DNA of 56,462 nucleotides from Pallidibacillus pasinlerensis (GTDB taxonomy: Bacteria; Bacillota; Bacilli; Bacillales; Caldibacillaceae): NCBI RefSeq assembly GCF_009996845.1, contig NZ_JAACYS010000012.1, forward strand, positions 1-56,462, read 5' to 3'. The notes beneath the pieces were generated by a model. That model was not told the origin of the DNA. It saw nothing but the letters and a program-made list of their open reading frames with translations, and ran no database searches. Positions 1 to 8,317 of this stretch are shown here, piece by piece; positions within the stretch are counted from its first letter, which is position 1, and each line of letters begins with the position of its first letter. Position numbers and translations under genes: made by a program.

Positions 1-8
1 TTGTCTGT

Positions 9-207
9 AATTCAAAAATGAATTGTTGTAATTTAATTTTAAATTATTGATATTGTAATGTTTTTTGCTGTTATTAATTCACTTTTGAATTTATTTTTTT
101 GAATTTTATGAATTATCATACCGTAAAAGTGATGAAACTCTATTTTTTTATTACGCTGATAATTTTATGTTAAAAAATTAGAATTGCAAAGAATTCAAGT
201 ATGACTA
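9..207. promoter_or_regulatory. Palindromic upstream activator-like sites
   Basis: The 16-bp palindrome AATTCA-N4-TGAATT occurs exactly at 9-24 and again at 76-91, with centres 67 bp apart. A degenerate copy (AATTCA-N4-TGACTA) lies at 192-207. All are within 65-260 bp upstream of a sigma-54 promoter. Inference: these are binding sites for a sigma-54-dependent activator (bEBP), whose gene would probably lie just outside the window. No other gene is visible in 1-388. Confidence 0.6.
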
Positions 208-255
208 GCCTTACATATGAATACAACCACTTCCTTAATGATTTTTTATTTACGG

Positions 256-273
256 TTGGCACAAGATTTGCAT
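256..273 (+). promoter_or_regulatory. Sigma-54 (SigL) -24/-12 promoter
   Basis: TTGGCAC at 256-262 and TTGCAT at 268-273 are separated by AAGAT, so the invariant GG (258-259) and GC (270-271) are 12 bp apart. This is a full match to the TTGGCAC-N5-TTGCA consensus. Transcription should start near 283, about 105 nt before the first gene of the catabolic operon. A purine-rich SD-like stretch at 301-310 inside this leader has no usable start codon behind it. Confidence 0.85.
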
Positions 274-342
274 TATATTTAATGACAAAATTTTTCCGAA
301 AAAGGAGGAGCTGCTAAAAAATAATAATTTAATAGTCTTGTT

Positions 343-356
343 TGAAAACGCTGTCA
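343..356 (+). promoter_or_regulatory. CcpA cre operator, roadblock position
   Basis: TGAAAACGCTGTCA matches the cre consensus TGWNANCGNTNWCA at every position. It lies about 60 bp downstream of the predicted sigma-54 transcription start and 33 bp before the first start codon. This fits CcpA roadblock repression of the operon on preferred sugars, as known for SigL-dependent operons in B. subtilis. ccpA itself is in this window. Confidence 0.75.
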
Positions 357-388
357 CGAACCAAATTTAAAGAATAGGAGTGATTGTA

Positions 389-1981
389 TTGACGAAACGT
401 TGGTATAAACATATTCCTGAAGGGAATCCAGTTGAAATTGATATCCTAGAAATCTCATTACAAGACTTTTTTAAACAATCAGTAGATACGTATCCTAACC
501 ATACGGCAATGACATTTTTTCAAAAAACGTTTACATATACGGAATTGAATCAATTGATTCAATTTGCAGCTAGTAACTTAAAAAATGCTGGCATACAAAA
601 AGGTGATCGTGTCGGTATTATGCTCCCGAACTGTCCGCAATACGTCATTAGCTACTATGCAGTTTTATTATGTGGAGCCATTGTCGTTCAAGTAAATCCA
701 ATGTATAAAGCCTCTGAATTATTACATGTTTTAAATGATTCAGGTTCTAAAATGTTAATAGTGTTAGACCGTCTGCAACCGTTAATTGATCAGATTAAGG
801 ATAAGACAGCTTTAGAACAAGTATATACAGTTAATCTTGAAGGGAAAGATGCAAGTTTTAACCAACTATTACAAAATAGGGGTCTACCGGTTCCGAGTGT
901 GGAAATGAATCCTAAAGAGGATGTGGCAGTTCTTCAATATACAGGTGGGACTACCGGACTATCAAAGGGAGCGATGTTAACTCATTATAATTTAGTCGCA
1001 AATACATTACAAAGTGAGGCAACTTCTAAGATAAAAACGAAATATGGTAAAGAAAGAACACTGACAATCTCACCATTATTCCACGTATACGGTATGACTA
1101 GTTGTATGCTTTTAAACTTTTATATTGGTGGAAACTTAATTCTCGTTCCTAAATTTGAACCTGAATTAGTCGTAAATATTATTGAAAAAACAAAGCCGAC
1201 AATTTTTCCTGGGGTGCCAACGATGTATATTGCTCTACTAGACTATTATAAAGAAAAGCGTTTTGATTTAAGTGTGTTAGAAACATGTGTCAGTGGATCA
1301 GCACCATTACCAGTTGAAGTAATTAATAAATTTAACGAGGTTAGCGGTACACAAGTTGCTGAAGGATATGGGTTATCTGAAGCTTCACCGGTTACCCATC
1401 GAAATCCAATAGTCGGATTGCAAAAGGCTGGCAGTATCGGTATTCCAATCCCGAATACGGATGCGAAAATTGTAGACAAAGATACCGGTACAAAAGAACT
1501 TCCTATAGGTGAAATAGGAGAGTTAATTGTAAAAGGGCCACAAGTAATGAAAGGTTACTGGAATAATCCTGAGGAAACAAGGAAAACAATCCGAGATGGA
1601 TGGCTATATACAGGGGACTTAGCGAAAATGGATGAAGATGGATTCTTTTATATCGTTGGACGCAAAAAAGAACTAATTATTGCAAGTGGTTATAATGTTT
1701 ATCCAATTGAAGTAGAAGATGTCATTTATACACATCCTGCAGTATTAGAAGCGGCAGTTATTGGTGTGCCAGACAGTTACCGCGGAGAAACGGTGAAAGC
1801 AGTTGTCGTTTTAAAAGAAGGGGCACAATTAATAGAAGAAGAATTAATTCAATATTGCCGTGAGAAAATGGCAGCATACAAAGTACCTAGATCCGTTGAT
1901 TTTGTAAAAGAATTACCAAAATCAGCAATCGGTAAAATCTTAAAAAGAGTATTAGTAGAACAATATGTCAAATCGCAATAA
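389..1981 (+). CDS. Acyl-CoA synthetase (AMP-forming, FACL type)
   Basis: Activates a carboxylic acid to its CoA thioester via an acyl-adenylate. Adenylate-forming motifs are in order: the P-loop-like YTGGTTGLSKG near residues 184-194, the TGDL/GRKKELI hinge around 408-430, and the C-terminal catalytic lysine in LPKSAIGKILKR near 515. The length of 530 aa is usual. I chose TTG at 389 because AGGAG (376-380) is 8 nt upstream; the in-frame GTG at 380 overlaps that SD. It is the first gene of a roughly 14-kb operon and would make the CoA ester used by the downstream dehydrogenases. The real substrate (fatty, branched, aromatic or hydroxy acid) cannot be read from sequence. Confidence 0.9.
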   Translation: MTKRWYKHIPEGNPVEIDILEISLQDFFKQSVDTYPNHTAMTFFQKTFTYTELNQLIQFAASNLKNAGIQKGDRVGIMLPNCPQYVISYYAVLLCGAIVVQVNPMYKASELLHVLNDSGSKMLIVLDRLQPLIDQIKDKTALEQVYTVNLEGKDASFNQLLQNRGLPVPSVEMNPKEDVAVLQYTGGTTGLSKGAMLTHYNLVANTLQSEATSKIKTKYGKERTLTISPLFHVYGMTSCMLLNFYIGGNLILVPKFEPELVVNIIEKTKPTIFPGVPTMYIALLDYYKEKRFDLSVLETCVSGSAPLPVEVINKFNEVSGTQVAEGYGLSEASPVTHRNPIVGLQKAGSIGIPIPNTDAKIVDKDTGTKELPIGEIGELIVKGPQVMKGYWNNPEETRKTIRDGWLYTGDLAKMDEDGFFYIVGRKKELIIASGYNVYPIEVEDVIYTHPAVLEAAVIGVPDSYRGETVKAVVVLKEGAQLIEEELIQYCREKMAAYKVPRSVDFVKELPKSAIGKILKRVLVEQYVKSQ

Positions 1982-2005
1982 AAAATAAACAAGGAGTGTT
2001 AAAAA

Positions 2006-3181
2006 ATGCATTTACGTTTAACTGAAGAACAAAAAATGGTGCAAGAAACAATTCGTAAATTTGTAGAAAAAGAACTGATGCCACTGGAAAACGAAGTGTT
2101 AAGAAGGTCATTAGAAGGAAAGCCAGACCTTCCTGAAGGAAAATTAGAAGAGTTACAGGAAAAGGCAAAACAGGCAGGGTTTTGGGGAATTAATACGCCG
2201 GCTGAATATGGAGGAGCGGATCTCGGTCAAGTTATGCAAGCGATTGTTACAATGGAAATTTCGAAAACATTTGTTCCATTCCGCTTCGGTGGTTCTGCTG
2301 ACAATATTTTATATTACGGAAATGATGAACAAAAGAAAAAATATTTAATACCAACGATTAACGGTGAAAAGAAATCATGTTTTGCAATGACAGAACCGGA
2401 TGCTGGTTCAGATACACGAAACCTTAAAACTACGGCAGTAAAAGATGGGGATGAGTGGGTAATTAATGGTGAAAAAACTTTTATTACCGGTGGAAATGAA
2501 GCCGATTTCGTAATGGTAATTGCTGTTACAGATAAAAAAGCCCATGCAAGAAATGGCCGAGATGGTGTTACTTGTTTTATCGTTGACCGTGATATGGGGT
2601 GGCGCTCTGAATATATTCATACGATGGGAGATTGGGGTCCAGCAAGTCTCATCTTTGAAAATGTTCGTGTGCCGGAAGAAAATATTTTAGGTGAATTACA
2701 CGGTGGATATAAACTAGGATTAGAATGGATCGGCTATGCCCGTTGGATTGTAGGTGCTCGTGCTGTTGGGGCTGCGGAACGTCTATTACAAATGGCCATT
2801 GATTATTCTAAAGATCGGAAAACTTTTGGAAAACCGATAGCTGATAGACAAGCGATTCAATGGATGATTGCAGATTCTGCTGTTGAAATTGAAGCGGCAA
2901 AATGGCTTGTACTAAATGCAGCCTTTACGTTAGACCAAGGAGAAGATAATCGTCATCTTGCTTCTATGGCTAAATTGTACGGAGCCAATATGGCTAATCG
3001 TGTTGTAGACCGGGTAATGCAAATTCATGGTGGTATGGGATATACAAAAGAATTGCCAATTGAAAAGTGGTACCGTGAAATGCGATTATGGAGAATCTAT
3101 GATGGTACGGACGAAATTCAACGTTTAATAATCTCTCGTAATCTATTAAAAGGTCATGTGAAATTAGGAGATTTTATTTGA
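2006..3181 (+). CDS. Acyl-CoA dehydrogenase (first of two)
   Basis: FAD-dependent alpha,beta-dehydrogenation of an acyl-CoA. The 391-aa protein shows the three acyl-CoA dehydrogenase domains: helical N-terminus, beta-domain with FAMTEPDAGSD (near 130-140), and C-terminal helical domain with RKTFGKPI and the IHGGMGYTKELP flavin motif. The likely catalytic base is Glu of GTDEIQ near residue 370. ATG follows AAGGAGTG by a normal distance. It begins 24 bp after the ligase gene. It is divergent from the second dehydrogenase of the cluster, so the two probably act on different intermediates. Electrons would go to an ETF encoded elsewhere. Confidence 0.9.
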   Translation: MHLRLTEEQKMVQETIRKFVEKELMPLENEVLRRSLEGKPDLPEGKLEELQEKAKQAGFWGINTPAEYGGADLGQVMQAIVTMEISKTFVPFRFGGSADNILYYGNDEQKKKYLIPTINGEKKSCFAMTEPDAGSDTRNLKTTAVKDGDEWVINGEKTFITGGNEADFVMVIAVTDKKAHARNGRDGVTCFIVDRDMGWRSEYIHTMGDWGPASLIFENVRVPEENILGELHGGYKLGLEWIGYARWIVGARAVGAAERLLQMAIDYSKDRKTFGKPIADRQAIQWMIADSAVEIEAAKWLVLNAAFTLDQGEDNRHLASMAKLYGANMANRVVDRVMQIHGGMGYTKELPIEKWYREMRLWRIYDGTDEIQRLIISRNLLKGHVKLGDFI

Positions 3182-3267
3182 TTATTAACAGTGTATTACG
3201 AAATAATTAAAACAGGCTGAATTTTCGATGTTTAGCCAAAACTTAGAATCTACAGGGGGATGTTTGT

Positions 3268-4032
3268 ATGTCAAAACGTTTTGAAAATCGAGTAGCTTTT
3301 GTTACTGGAGGAAGTCGTGGAATTGGTAAAGGGATTGCTGAATTATTTTTAGAGGAAGGGGCAAAAGTAGCAATCATTGACATTAACGAAGAAGCTTTAG
3401 AAGAAGCAAAAAAAGATTTTGAAAGTAAAGGTTATGAAATCTTTACAAAAAAAGCAAATGTAGTGAATCGAGAAGAAGTTGAAACTGCTATTGCAGAAGT
3501 AGTAGAGAAGTATGGTTCACTAGATATTCTAGTAAATAATGCTGGTATCATCCGTGATAATTTATTGTTTAAAATGACAGATGATGATTGGCAAGCTGTA
3601 ATGGATGTCCATTTAAAAGGATCCTTTAATGCAGCACGTGCAGCGCAAAAATATATGGTTGAACAAAAATATGGTCGAATCATTAATATTTCTTCCACAT
3701 CTGCTTTAGGAAACTATGGTCAAGCAAACTATGCAACAGCAAAAGCCGGTTTACAAGGATTTACAAAAACGTTGGCAATCGAATTAGGAAAATTCGGCAT
3801 TACAACAAATGCAGTAGCTCCAGGCTTTATTGAAACAGAAATGACAAAGGCTACAGCGGCTAGAATTGGTGTTCCATTTGATAAATTTATTGAAGCCCGT
3901 GCGAATGAGATACCTGTACGTAGAAGTGGAAAACCAGCGGATATTGCCAATGCGGTTGCTTTCTTTGCAGATGAAAAATCGTCCTTTGTTAACGGTCAAG
4001 TAATCTATGTTGCTGGTGGACCAACAGTTTAA
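3268..4032 (+). CDS. SDR-family oxidoreductase (FabG-like)
   Basis: Classical short-chain dehydrogenase of 254 aa. The nucleotide-binding TGGSRGIGKG is at about 14-23, NNAG near 90, and the catalytic Ser/Tyr/Lys set near Ser142, Tyr154 and Lys158. FabG annotation reflects fold only: in this operon it more probably oxidises a 3-hydroxyacyl-CoA to 3-oxoacyl-CoA than works in fatty acid synthesis. Asp following the second beta-strand (IIDIN) suggests NAD(H) preference. It is preceded by an 86-bp gap and its own SD (AGGGGGATG), and is followed 8 bp later by the MaoC pair. Confidence 0.85.
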   Translation: MSKRFENRVAFVTGGSRGIGKGIAELFLEEGAKVAIIDINEEALEEAKKDFESKGYEIFTKKANVVNREEVETAIAEVVEKYGSLDILVNNAGIIRDNLLFKMTDDDWQAVMDVHLKGSFNAARAAQKYMVEQKYGRIINISSTSALGNYGQANYATAKAGLQGFTKTLAIELGKFGITTNAVAPGFIETEMTKATAARIGVPFDKFIEARANEIPVRRSGKPADIANAVAFFADEKSSFVNGQVIYVAGGPTV

Positions 4033-4046
4033 AGGAGTGGATGAAA

Positions 4047-4499
4047 TTGTCAAAAGAATGGATTGGAAAACAATCAAATAAAGTAAAAAACCGTGTTGAC
4101 CGTTTACTAGTGAAACGTTTTGCTGAATCAATTGGTGACCTTCATCCATTTTATGTAGACGAAGAATTCGGTGAAAACGCTAGATATGGTAGAAACATTG
4201 CACCACCAACCTTTCCACGTACGTTAGATTATGGCGTAATCGAAGGTGTTGAACTACCGAAAAAAGGTTTAATCCATGGTGAAGAAACATACATTTACAA
4301 TCGACCACTTTTAGTTGATGAAGTAGTTTACTGTTATGCAAAAATTGAAGATTACTATGAAAAAGTTGGTAAAAGTGGCGGTAAAATGGGATTTGTCATC
4401 ATTAAACGGTTCGGAGAAGATGAAAAGGGTGATTTGATTTTTACTGAAATTCAAAATGTGATTATTACCGAAGCCGTTCGAAAGGAGATGAAAGTGTGA
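4047..4499 (+). CDS. MaoC-like dehydratase subunit (FAS1-DH N-terminal type)
   Basis: Hot-dog-fold protein of about 150 aa related to the N-terminal half of MaoC/FAS1 dehydratases. It contains LHPFYVDEEF and IAPPTFPRT typical of this half but lacks the catalytic D-x-N-P-x-H signature, which is in the next gene. The two genes overlap by 4 bp (GTGA), so they probably form a heteromeric enoyl-CoA hydratase. Start: TTG 4047 is 9 nt from GGAG at 4034-4037; the ATG at 4041 is only 3 nt away, so TTG is preferred, although the ATG is possible. Confidence 0.75.
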   Translation: MSKEWIGKQSNKVKNRVDRLLVKRFAESIGDLHPFYVDEEFGENARYGRNIAPPTFPRTLDYGVIEGVELPKKGLIHGEETYIYNRPLLVDEVVYCYAKIEDYYEKVGKSGGKMGFVIIKRFGEDEKGDLIFTEIQNVIITEAVRKEMKV

Positions 4500-4897
4500 G
4501 CATTATTACGGAATTTAAAATCGGTGATACATTAGAAGTGACACTAGACCCAGTATCTCGCTTAGATTTGATTAAATATGCTGGTGCATCTGGAGACTTC
4601 AATCCAATTCATACGATTGATGCTGAAGCAAAAAATGCAGGTTTACCTGGAATTATCGCCCATGGAATGTGGACAATGGGAAATTTAAGTAAATTATTTA
4701 CACCGTATTATGGTGAAGGATTTATTAAAGAGTTTAAAGTACGCTTTGCTAGTATGGTTTTTTTAAATGATATGATCACACTTAGGGCAGAGTTAGAAGA
4801 AGAACGGGATGGAGAATTATTATTTAATGTCTCAGCGGTAAATCAAAAAGATCAAGTCGTCGTTAAAGGAACGGTACAATTTACTCGTTATGAATAA
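4496..4897 (+). CDS. MaoC-family (R)-hydratase subunit
   Basis: Single hot-dog protein of 133 aa with the hydratase-2 motif GASGDFNPIH near residues 30-39, which supplies the catalytic Asp and His. It should hydrate a trans-2-enoyl-CoA, presumably together with the preceding subunit. The GTG start overlaps the stop of that gene (translational coupling). A GC-rich hairpin without a T-run follows in the 100-bp gap before the next gene. Confidence 0.85.
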   Translation: MSIITEFKIGDTLEVTLDPVSRLDLIKYAGASGDFNPIHTIDAEAKNAGLPGIIAHGMWTMGNLSKLFTPYYGEGFIKEFKVRFASMVFLNDMITLRAELEEERDGELLFNVSAVNQKDQVVVKGTVQFTRYE

Positions 4898-4915
4898 TTT
4901 CTAATTTTATAAAGG

Positions 4916-4948
4916 CGAACCCCATCTGATAAAAGTGAGAGGGGTTCG
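4916..4948 (+). other. Internal hairpin in the operon
   Basis: CGAACCCC (4916-4923) pairs perfectly with GGGGTTCG (4941-4948). No run of T follows, so this is not a classic terminator. It may be an mRNA-stability or processing hairpin that separates upstream and downstream parts of the operon. Confidence 0.5.
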
Positions 4949-5006
4949 GTTTAGGAAGATAATTCAGAGTATTAAAAATATATGTGATTAAAAAGGAGTG
5001 AAGGCG

Positions 5007-6233
5007 TTGATTTTTGAAGTGTCGGAGCGGGCCAAAGATTTTCAAAAGCGGATAACTGAGTTTATGGAGCAATATATTTATCCAAATGAAAAAGTTTATG
5101 AAGAACAAATTAATGAATACGATCGTTTTTCTGAAGTACCGCCTATCATAGAAGAGTTAAAAGCAAAGGCGAAGGAACAAGGATTATGGAATTTGTTTTT
5201 ACCGGATAGTGAGTATGGTGCGGGACTAACAAACTTAGAATATGCGACATTAGCGGAAATAATGGGACGCTCTAGTATTGCACCAGAAGTATTTAATTGC
5301 AGTGCTCCTGATACAGGAAATATGGAAGTACTTGTAAGATACGGAACTGAGGAACAAAAGGAAAAATGGTTAAAACCACTGTTAAATGGAGGAATTCGTT
5401 CATGTTTTAGTATGACTGAACCGGATGTTGCTTCATCAGATGCTACTAATATTCAAGCAAGTATCGTTCGTGACGGTGATGAATACGTCATAAATGGAAC
5501 AAAATGGTGGTCATCTGGTGCAGGGGATCCACGTTGCAAAATTGCGATTGTCATGGGAAAAACCGATCCAACCGCACCGAAATATAAACAGCAATCTATG
5601 ATACTCGTACCATTGGATACACCTGGAGTAACAATTAAGCGTGTTCTAACAGTCTTTGGCTATGATCACGCGCCACACGGTCATGCTGAAATTGAGTTTA
5701 ATAATGTTCGTGTTCCGGCGTCAAATATTTTACTTGGGGAAGGAAGAGGCTTTGAAATTGCTCAGGGACGTTTAGGTCCAGGACGAATTCATCATTGTAT
5801 GCGGTCAATCGGGGCAGCAGAACGAGCATTAGAAATTGTATGTAAACGAGTTCAGGGAAGAGAGGCATTTGGGAAAAAGTTAGCAGAGCAAGGCGTCATT
5901 CAAGAATGGATTGCCGAATCAAGAATTGAAATTGAGCAAGCCCGATTATTAACGTTAAAAGCCGCTCATATGATGGATACTGTTGGTAATAAAGGAGCAA
6001 GAGCGGAAATTGCCATGATAAAAGTCGTTGCTCCGAATGTTGCCTTAAAGGTAATTGATCGAGCGATTCAAGCATTAGGAGCTGCTGGAGTAAGCCAAGA
6101 TTATCCCCTTGCAGCGATGTTTGCTAATATTCGTACGTTAAGAATTGCCGACGGTCCAGATGAAGTACATAGGAGAACTGTTGCGAGATTGGAATTGAAA
6201 AAATATGCAGAGCCTGAAAAAGTTAGTCGTTAA
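5007..6233 (+). CDS. Acyl-CoA dehydrogenase, ACAD10/11-like (second)
   Basis: A 408-aa acyl-CoA dehydrogenase with [16 protein letters not shown], the extended [12 protein letters not shown] segment, REAFGKKL and a candidate catalytic Glu in GPDEVHR near residue 385. These features resemble the C-terminal domain of ACAD10/ACAD11 and LvaC rather than beta-oxidation ACADs. An APH-fold kinase, the other half of ACAD10/11, is three genes downstream. Inference: it may remove phosphate from a phosphorylated hydroxyacyl-CoA instead of doing plain dehydrogenation. TTG 5007 is used because AAGGAG ends at 4997; the in-frame GTG 4998 abuts the SD. Confidence 0.8.
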   Translation: MIFEVSERAKDFQKRITEFMEQYIYPNEKVYEEQINEYDRFSEVPPIIEELKAKAKEQGLWNLFLPDSEYGAGLTNLEYATLAEIMGRSSIAPEVFNCSAPDTGNMEVLVRYGTEEQKEKWLKPLLNGGIRSCFSMTEPDVASSDATNIQASIVRDGDEYVINGTKWWSSGAGDPRCKIAIVMGKTDPTAPKYKQQSMILVPLDTPGVTIKRVLTVFGYDHAPHGHAEIEFNNVRVPASNILLGEGRGFEIAQGRLGPGRIHHCMRSIGAAERALEIVCKRVQGREAFGKKLAEQGVIQEWIAESRIEIEQARLLTLKAAHMMDTVGNKGARAEIAMIKVVAPNVALKVIDRAIQALGAAGVSQDYPLAAMFANIRTLRIADGPDEVHRRTVARLELKKYAEPEKVSR

Positions 6234-6264
6234 AAATCAACATTGAATTTTATAGGAGGAGAAT

Positions 6265-7041
6265 ATGATGCATGTCACGGAACTTTTTAGTTTAAAAGGA
6301 AAAACGGCTATTGTAACTGGTGGTGGACGGGGACTCGGTGAACAAATGGCCATTGCTTTTGCAGAAGCAGGTGCTAACGTTGTAGTTTGTTCACGTAAAG
6401 TTGAAAATTGTGTTGAGGTAAGTGAAAAATTAAAACAGCTCGGTGTCGAATCGTTAGCATTAAAATGTGATGTTACAAATCCAGATGATGTAAAACAAGT
6501 TGTAGAGGCTACTTTAGAGAAATTTGGAAGTATCGATATTTTAGTAAATAACAGTGGTGCAACATGGGGATCGCCTGTTGAAGAAATGCCACTAGAAGCA
6601 TTTCAAAAAGTCATTAATGTAAATTTAGTTGGAACGTTTCTCATGTCTCAGACTGTTGGCAAAATAATGATTGAACAAAAGGCAGGTAAAATTATTAACA
6701 TCGCTTCTGCAGCGGGACTTCGCGGTTCGAATCCGGAAGTGATGAATACGATTGGTTATAACACAAGTAAAGCAGGTGTCATTAATTTTACGAGGGATCT
6801 TGCAGCTAAATGGGGGAAACATAATATTCATGTAAATGCGATTGCCCCGGGCTTTTTCCCGACAAAAATGTCGAAAGTATTACTCGAAAAATACGGAGAT
6901 AAAATTTTAGATGGTACACCGTTAGGACGATATGGAACAGATAAAGACATAAAAGGAGTGGCTCTATTTTTAGCTGCGCCAGCTTCAGATTTCGTTACCG
7001 GCGAAGTAATTGTAGTCGATGGTGGAGCGCTAACTTATTAG
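6265..7041 (+). CDS. SDR-family oxidoreductase (second)
   Basis: A 258-aa classical SDR with TGGGRGLGEQ near the N-terminus, NNSG in place of NNAG, and catalytic Tyr and Lys near 165 and 169. An Arg-containing CSRKVE after beta-2 suggests NADP(H) preference, unlike the first SDR. It could reduce or oxidise a keto/hydroxy group of the operon's substrate; LvaD of levulinate catabolism is also an SDR. AGGAGGA precedes tandem ATGs at 6265 and 6268; either could be used. Confidence 0.85.
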   Translation: MMHVTELFSLKGKTAIVTGGGRGLGEQMAIAFAEAGANVVVCSRKVENCVEVSEKLKQLGVESLALKCDVTNPDDVKQVVEATLEKFGSIDILVNNSGATWGSPVEEMPLEAFQKVINVNLVGTFLMSQTVGKIMIEQKAGKIINIASAAGLRGSNPEVMNTIGYNTSKAGVINFTRDLAAKWGKHNIHVNAIAPGFFPTKMSKVLLEKYGDKILDGTPLGRYGTDKDIKGVALFLAAPASDFVTGEVIVVDGGALTY

Positions 7042-7085
7042 GAACATAGGATAGTAGTTTTTGAAAAAGGGAAGGAGAATGTAAT

Positions 7086-8255
7086 GTGGGTAGAGAAGCG
7101 GTGATTGTATCAGCAGTTCGTACAGCAATTGCAAGACAGGGGCAGTCGTTAGCTACTGTCCCTGCCCACGTATTTGGAGCGGAAGTAATTAAGGAAGCTG
7201 TTAAACGTGCAAAAATTGAGGCAGAACAAATTGATGATGTCATTTTTGGTAATGTGTTAAGCGGTGGTGGAAATATTGCTAGGTTAACAGCTTTGCAAAC
7301 AGGATTATCCATAAACATTCCAGGTTTAACTGTTGATAGACAATGTGGTTCAGGGATTAATGCGGTTGCTTTAGCTGCCCAAGCAATTCGAGCTGGTGAA
7401 GGAGATATTTATGTTGCTGGTGGAACGGAAAGTATGAGTCGGGCACCGTACTTAATGGACCGCCCTGAAAGGCCATATAGTCCTGCACCTCCACAATTTC
7501 GCAAGTCTCAATTATCGCCGAAAGAAGTTGGCGATCCACCGATGGGAATTACAGCGGAAAACTTAGTGGAAAAATATAACATATCCCGTGATGAACAGGA
7601 TGAATTTGCTTTAAAAAGTCAACAGAAAATGGCAATAGCCATGGAAGAAGGTCGTTTCGATGAGCAAATCGTTCCGATTACAGTGCCTGTCCGGAAAGGT
7701 GAGCCGTATATCTTTGATAAAGATGAACATCCACGGCCAAATACAACGATAGAAGCACTAGCTAAACTTCCACCAGCCTTTTTAGAAGGAGGAACCGTAA
7801 CTGCAGGAAATAGTTCAGGCTTAAATGACGCAGCCTCAGCTCTTGTAGTCATGTCGAGTAGTAAAGCAAATGAACTTGGCTTAAAACCGCTTGCTGTTGT
7901 TCGAGAAACAGCAGTTGCTGGTGTCGATCCAAATATTATGGGAATTGGTCCAGTACCTGCAGTTCGCAAAGTGTTAGCGAAATCGGGTCTAGGTTTACAT
8001 GATTTTGACTTAATAGAGTTAAACGAAGCTTTTGCTGCACAAGTAATAGCCGTAAACCGAGAATTAGATATGGACATAGATAAGTTAAATGTTAATGGTG
8101 GTGCGATTGCTCATGGACATCCACTAGGTGCTACCGGTGCAATTTTAATAACAAAGGCGGTATATGAATTACAACGGAGAAATGGAAAATATGCATTAAT
8201 AACCGCTTGTATTGGTGGAGGCCAAGGAATTGCTACGATTATTGAGCGGGTTTAA
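7086..8255 (+). CDS. Acetyl-CoA acyltransferase (thiolase)
   Basis: A thiolase of 389 aa. The nucleophile Cys87 is in RQCGSGINA, the His pair is in GGAIAHGHPLGATGA near 342-344, and the second Cys near 375 is in TACIGGGQG. It should cleave a 3-oxoacyl-CoA to acetyl-CoA and a shortened acyl-CoA, the final step of the operon's CoA pathway. GTG 7086 lies 8 nt after AAGGAG (7072-7077). Confidence 0.9.
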   Translation: MGREAVIVSAVRTAIARQGQSLATVPAHVFGAEVIKEAVKRAKIEAEQIDDVIFGNVLSGGGNIARLTALQTGLSINIPGLTVDRQCGSGINAVALAAQAIRAGEGDIYVAGGTESMSRAPYLMDRPERPYSPAPPQFRKSQLSPKEVGDPPMGITAENLVEKYNISRDEQDEFALKSQQKMAIAMEEGRFDEQIVPITVPVRKGEPYIFDKDEHPRPNTTIEALAKLPPAFLEGGTVTAGNSSGLNDAASALVVMSSSKANELGLKPLAVVRETAVAGVDPNIMGIGPVPAVRKVLAKSGLGLHDFDLIELNEAFAAQVIAVNRELDMDIDKLNVNGGAIAHGHPLGATGAILITKAVYELQRRNGKYALITACIGGGQGIATIIERV

Positions 8256-8317
8256 ATATAAAAGAAGAGCACTCTATCGGAAGTGAATACAGAATATTCT
8301 GGAAAGAGGTGTTTCAT

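Noticed and set aside
301-362. Short ORF after AAAGGAGGAG in the operon leader
   Set aside because: The only candidate start (CTG 311) directly abuts the SD, and the 19-codon product looks random.
1246-1479. Antisense ORFs over the acyl-CoA ligase and many other genes
   Set aside because: They are shadows of well-supported coding genes, without SD sequences or homology.
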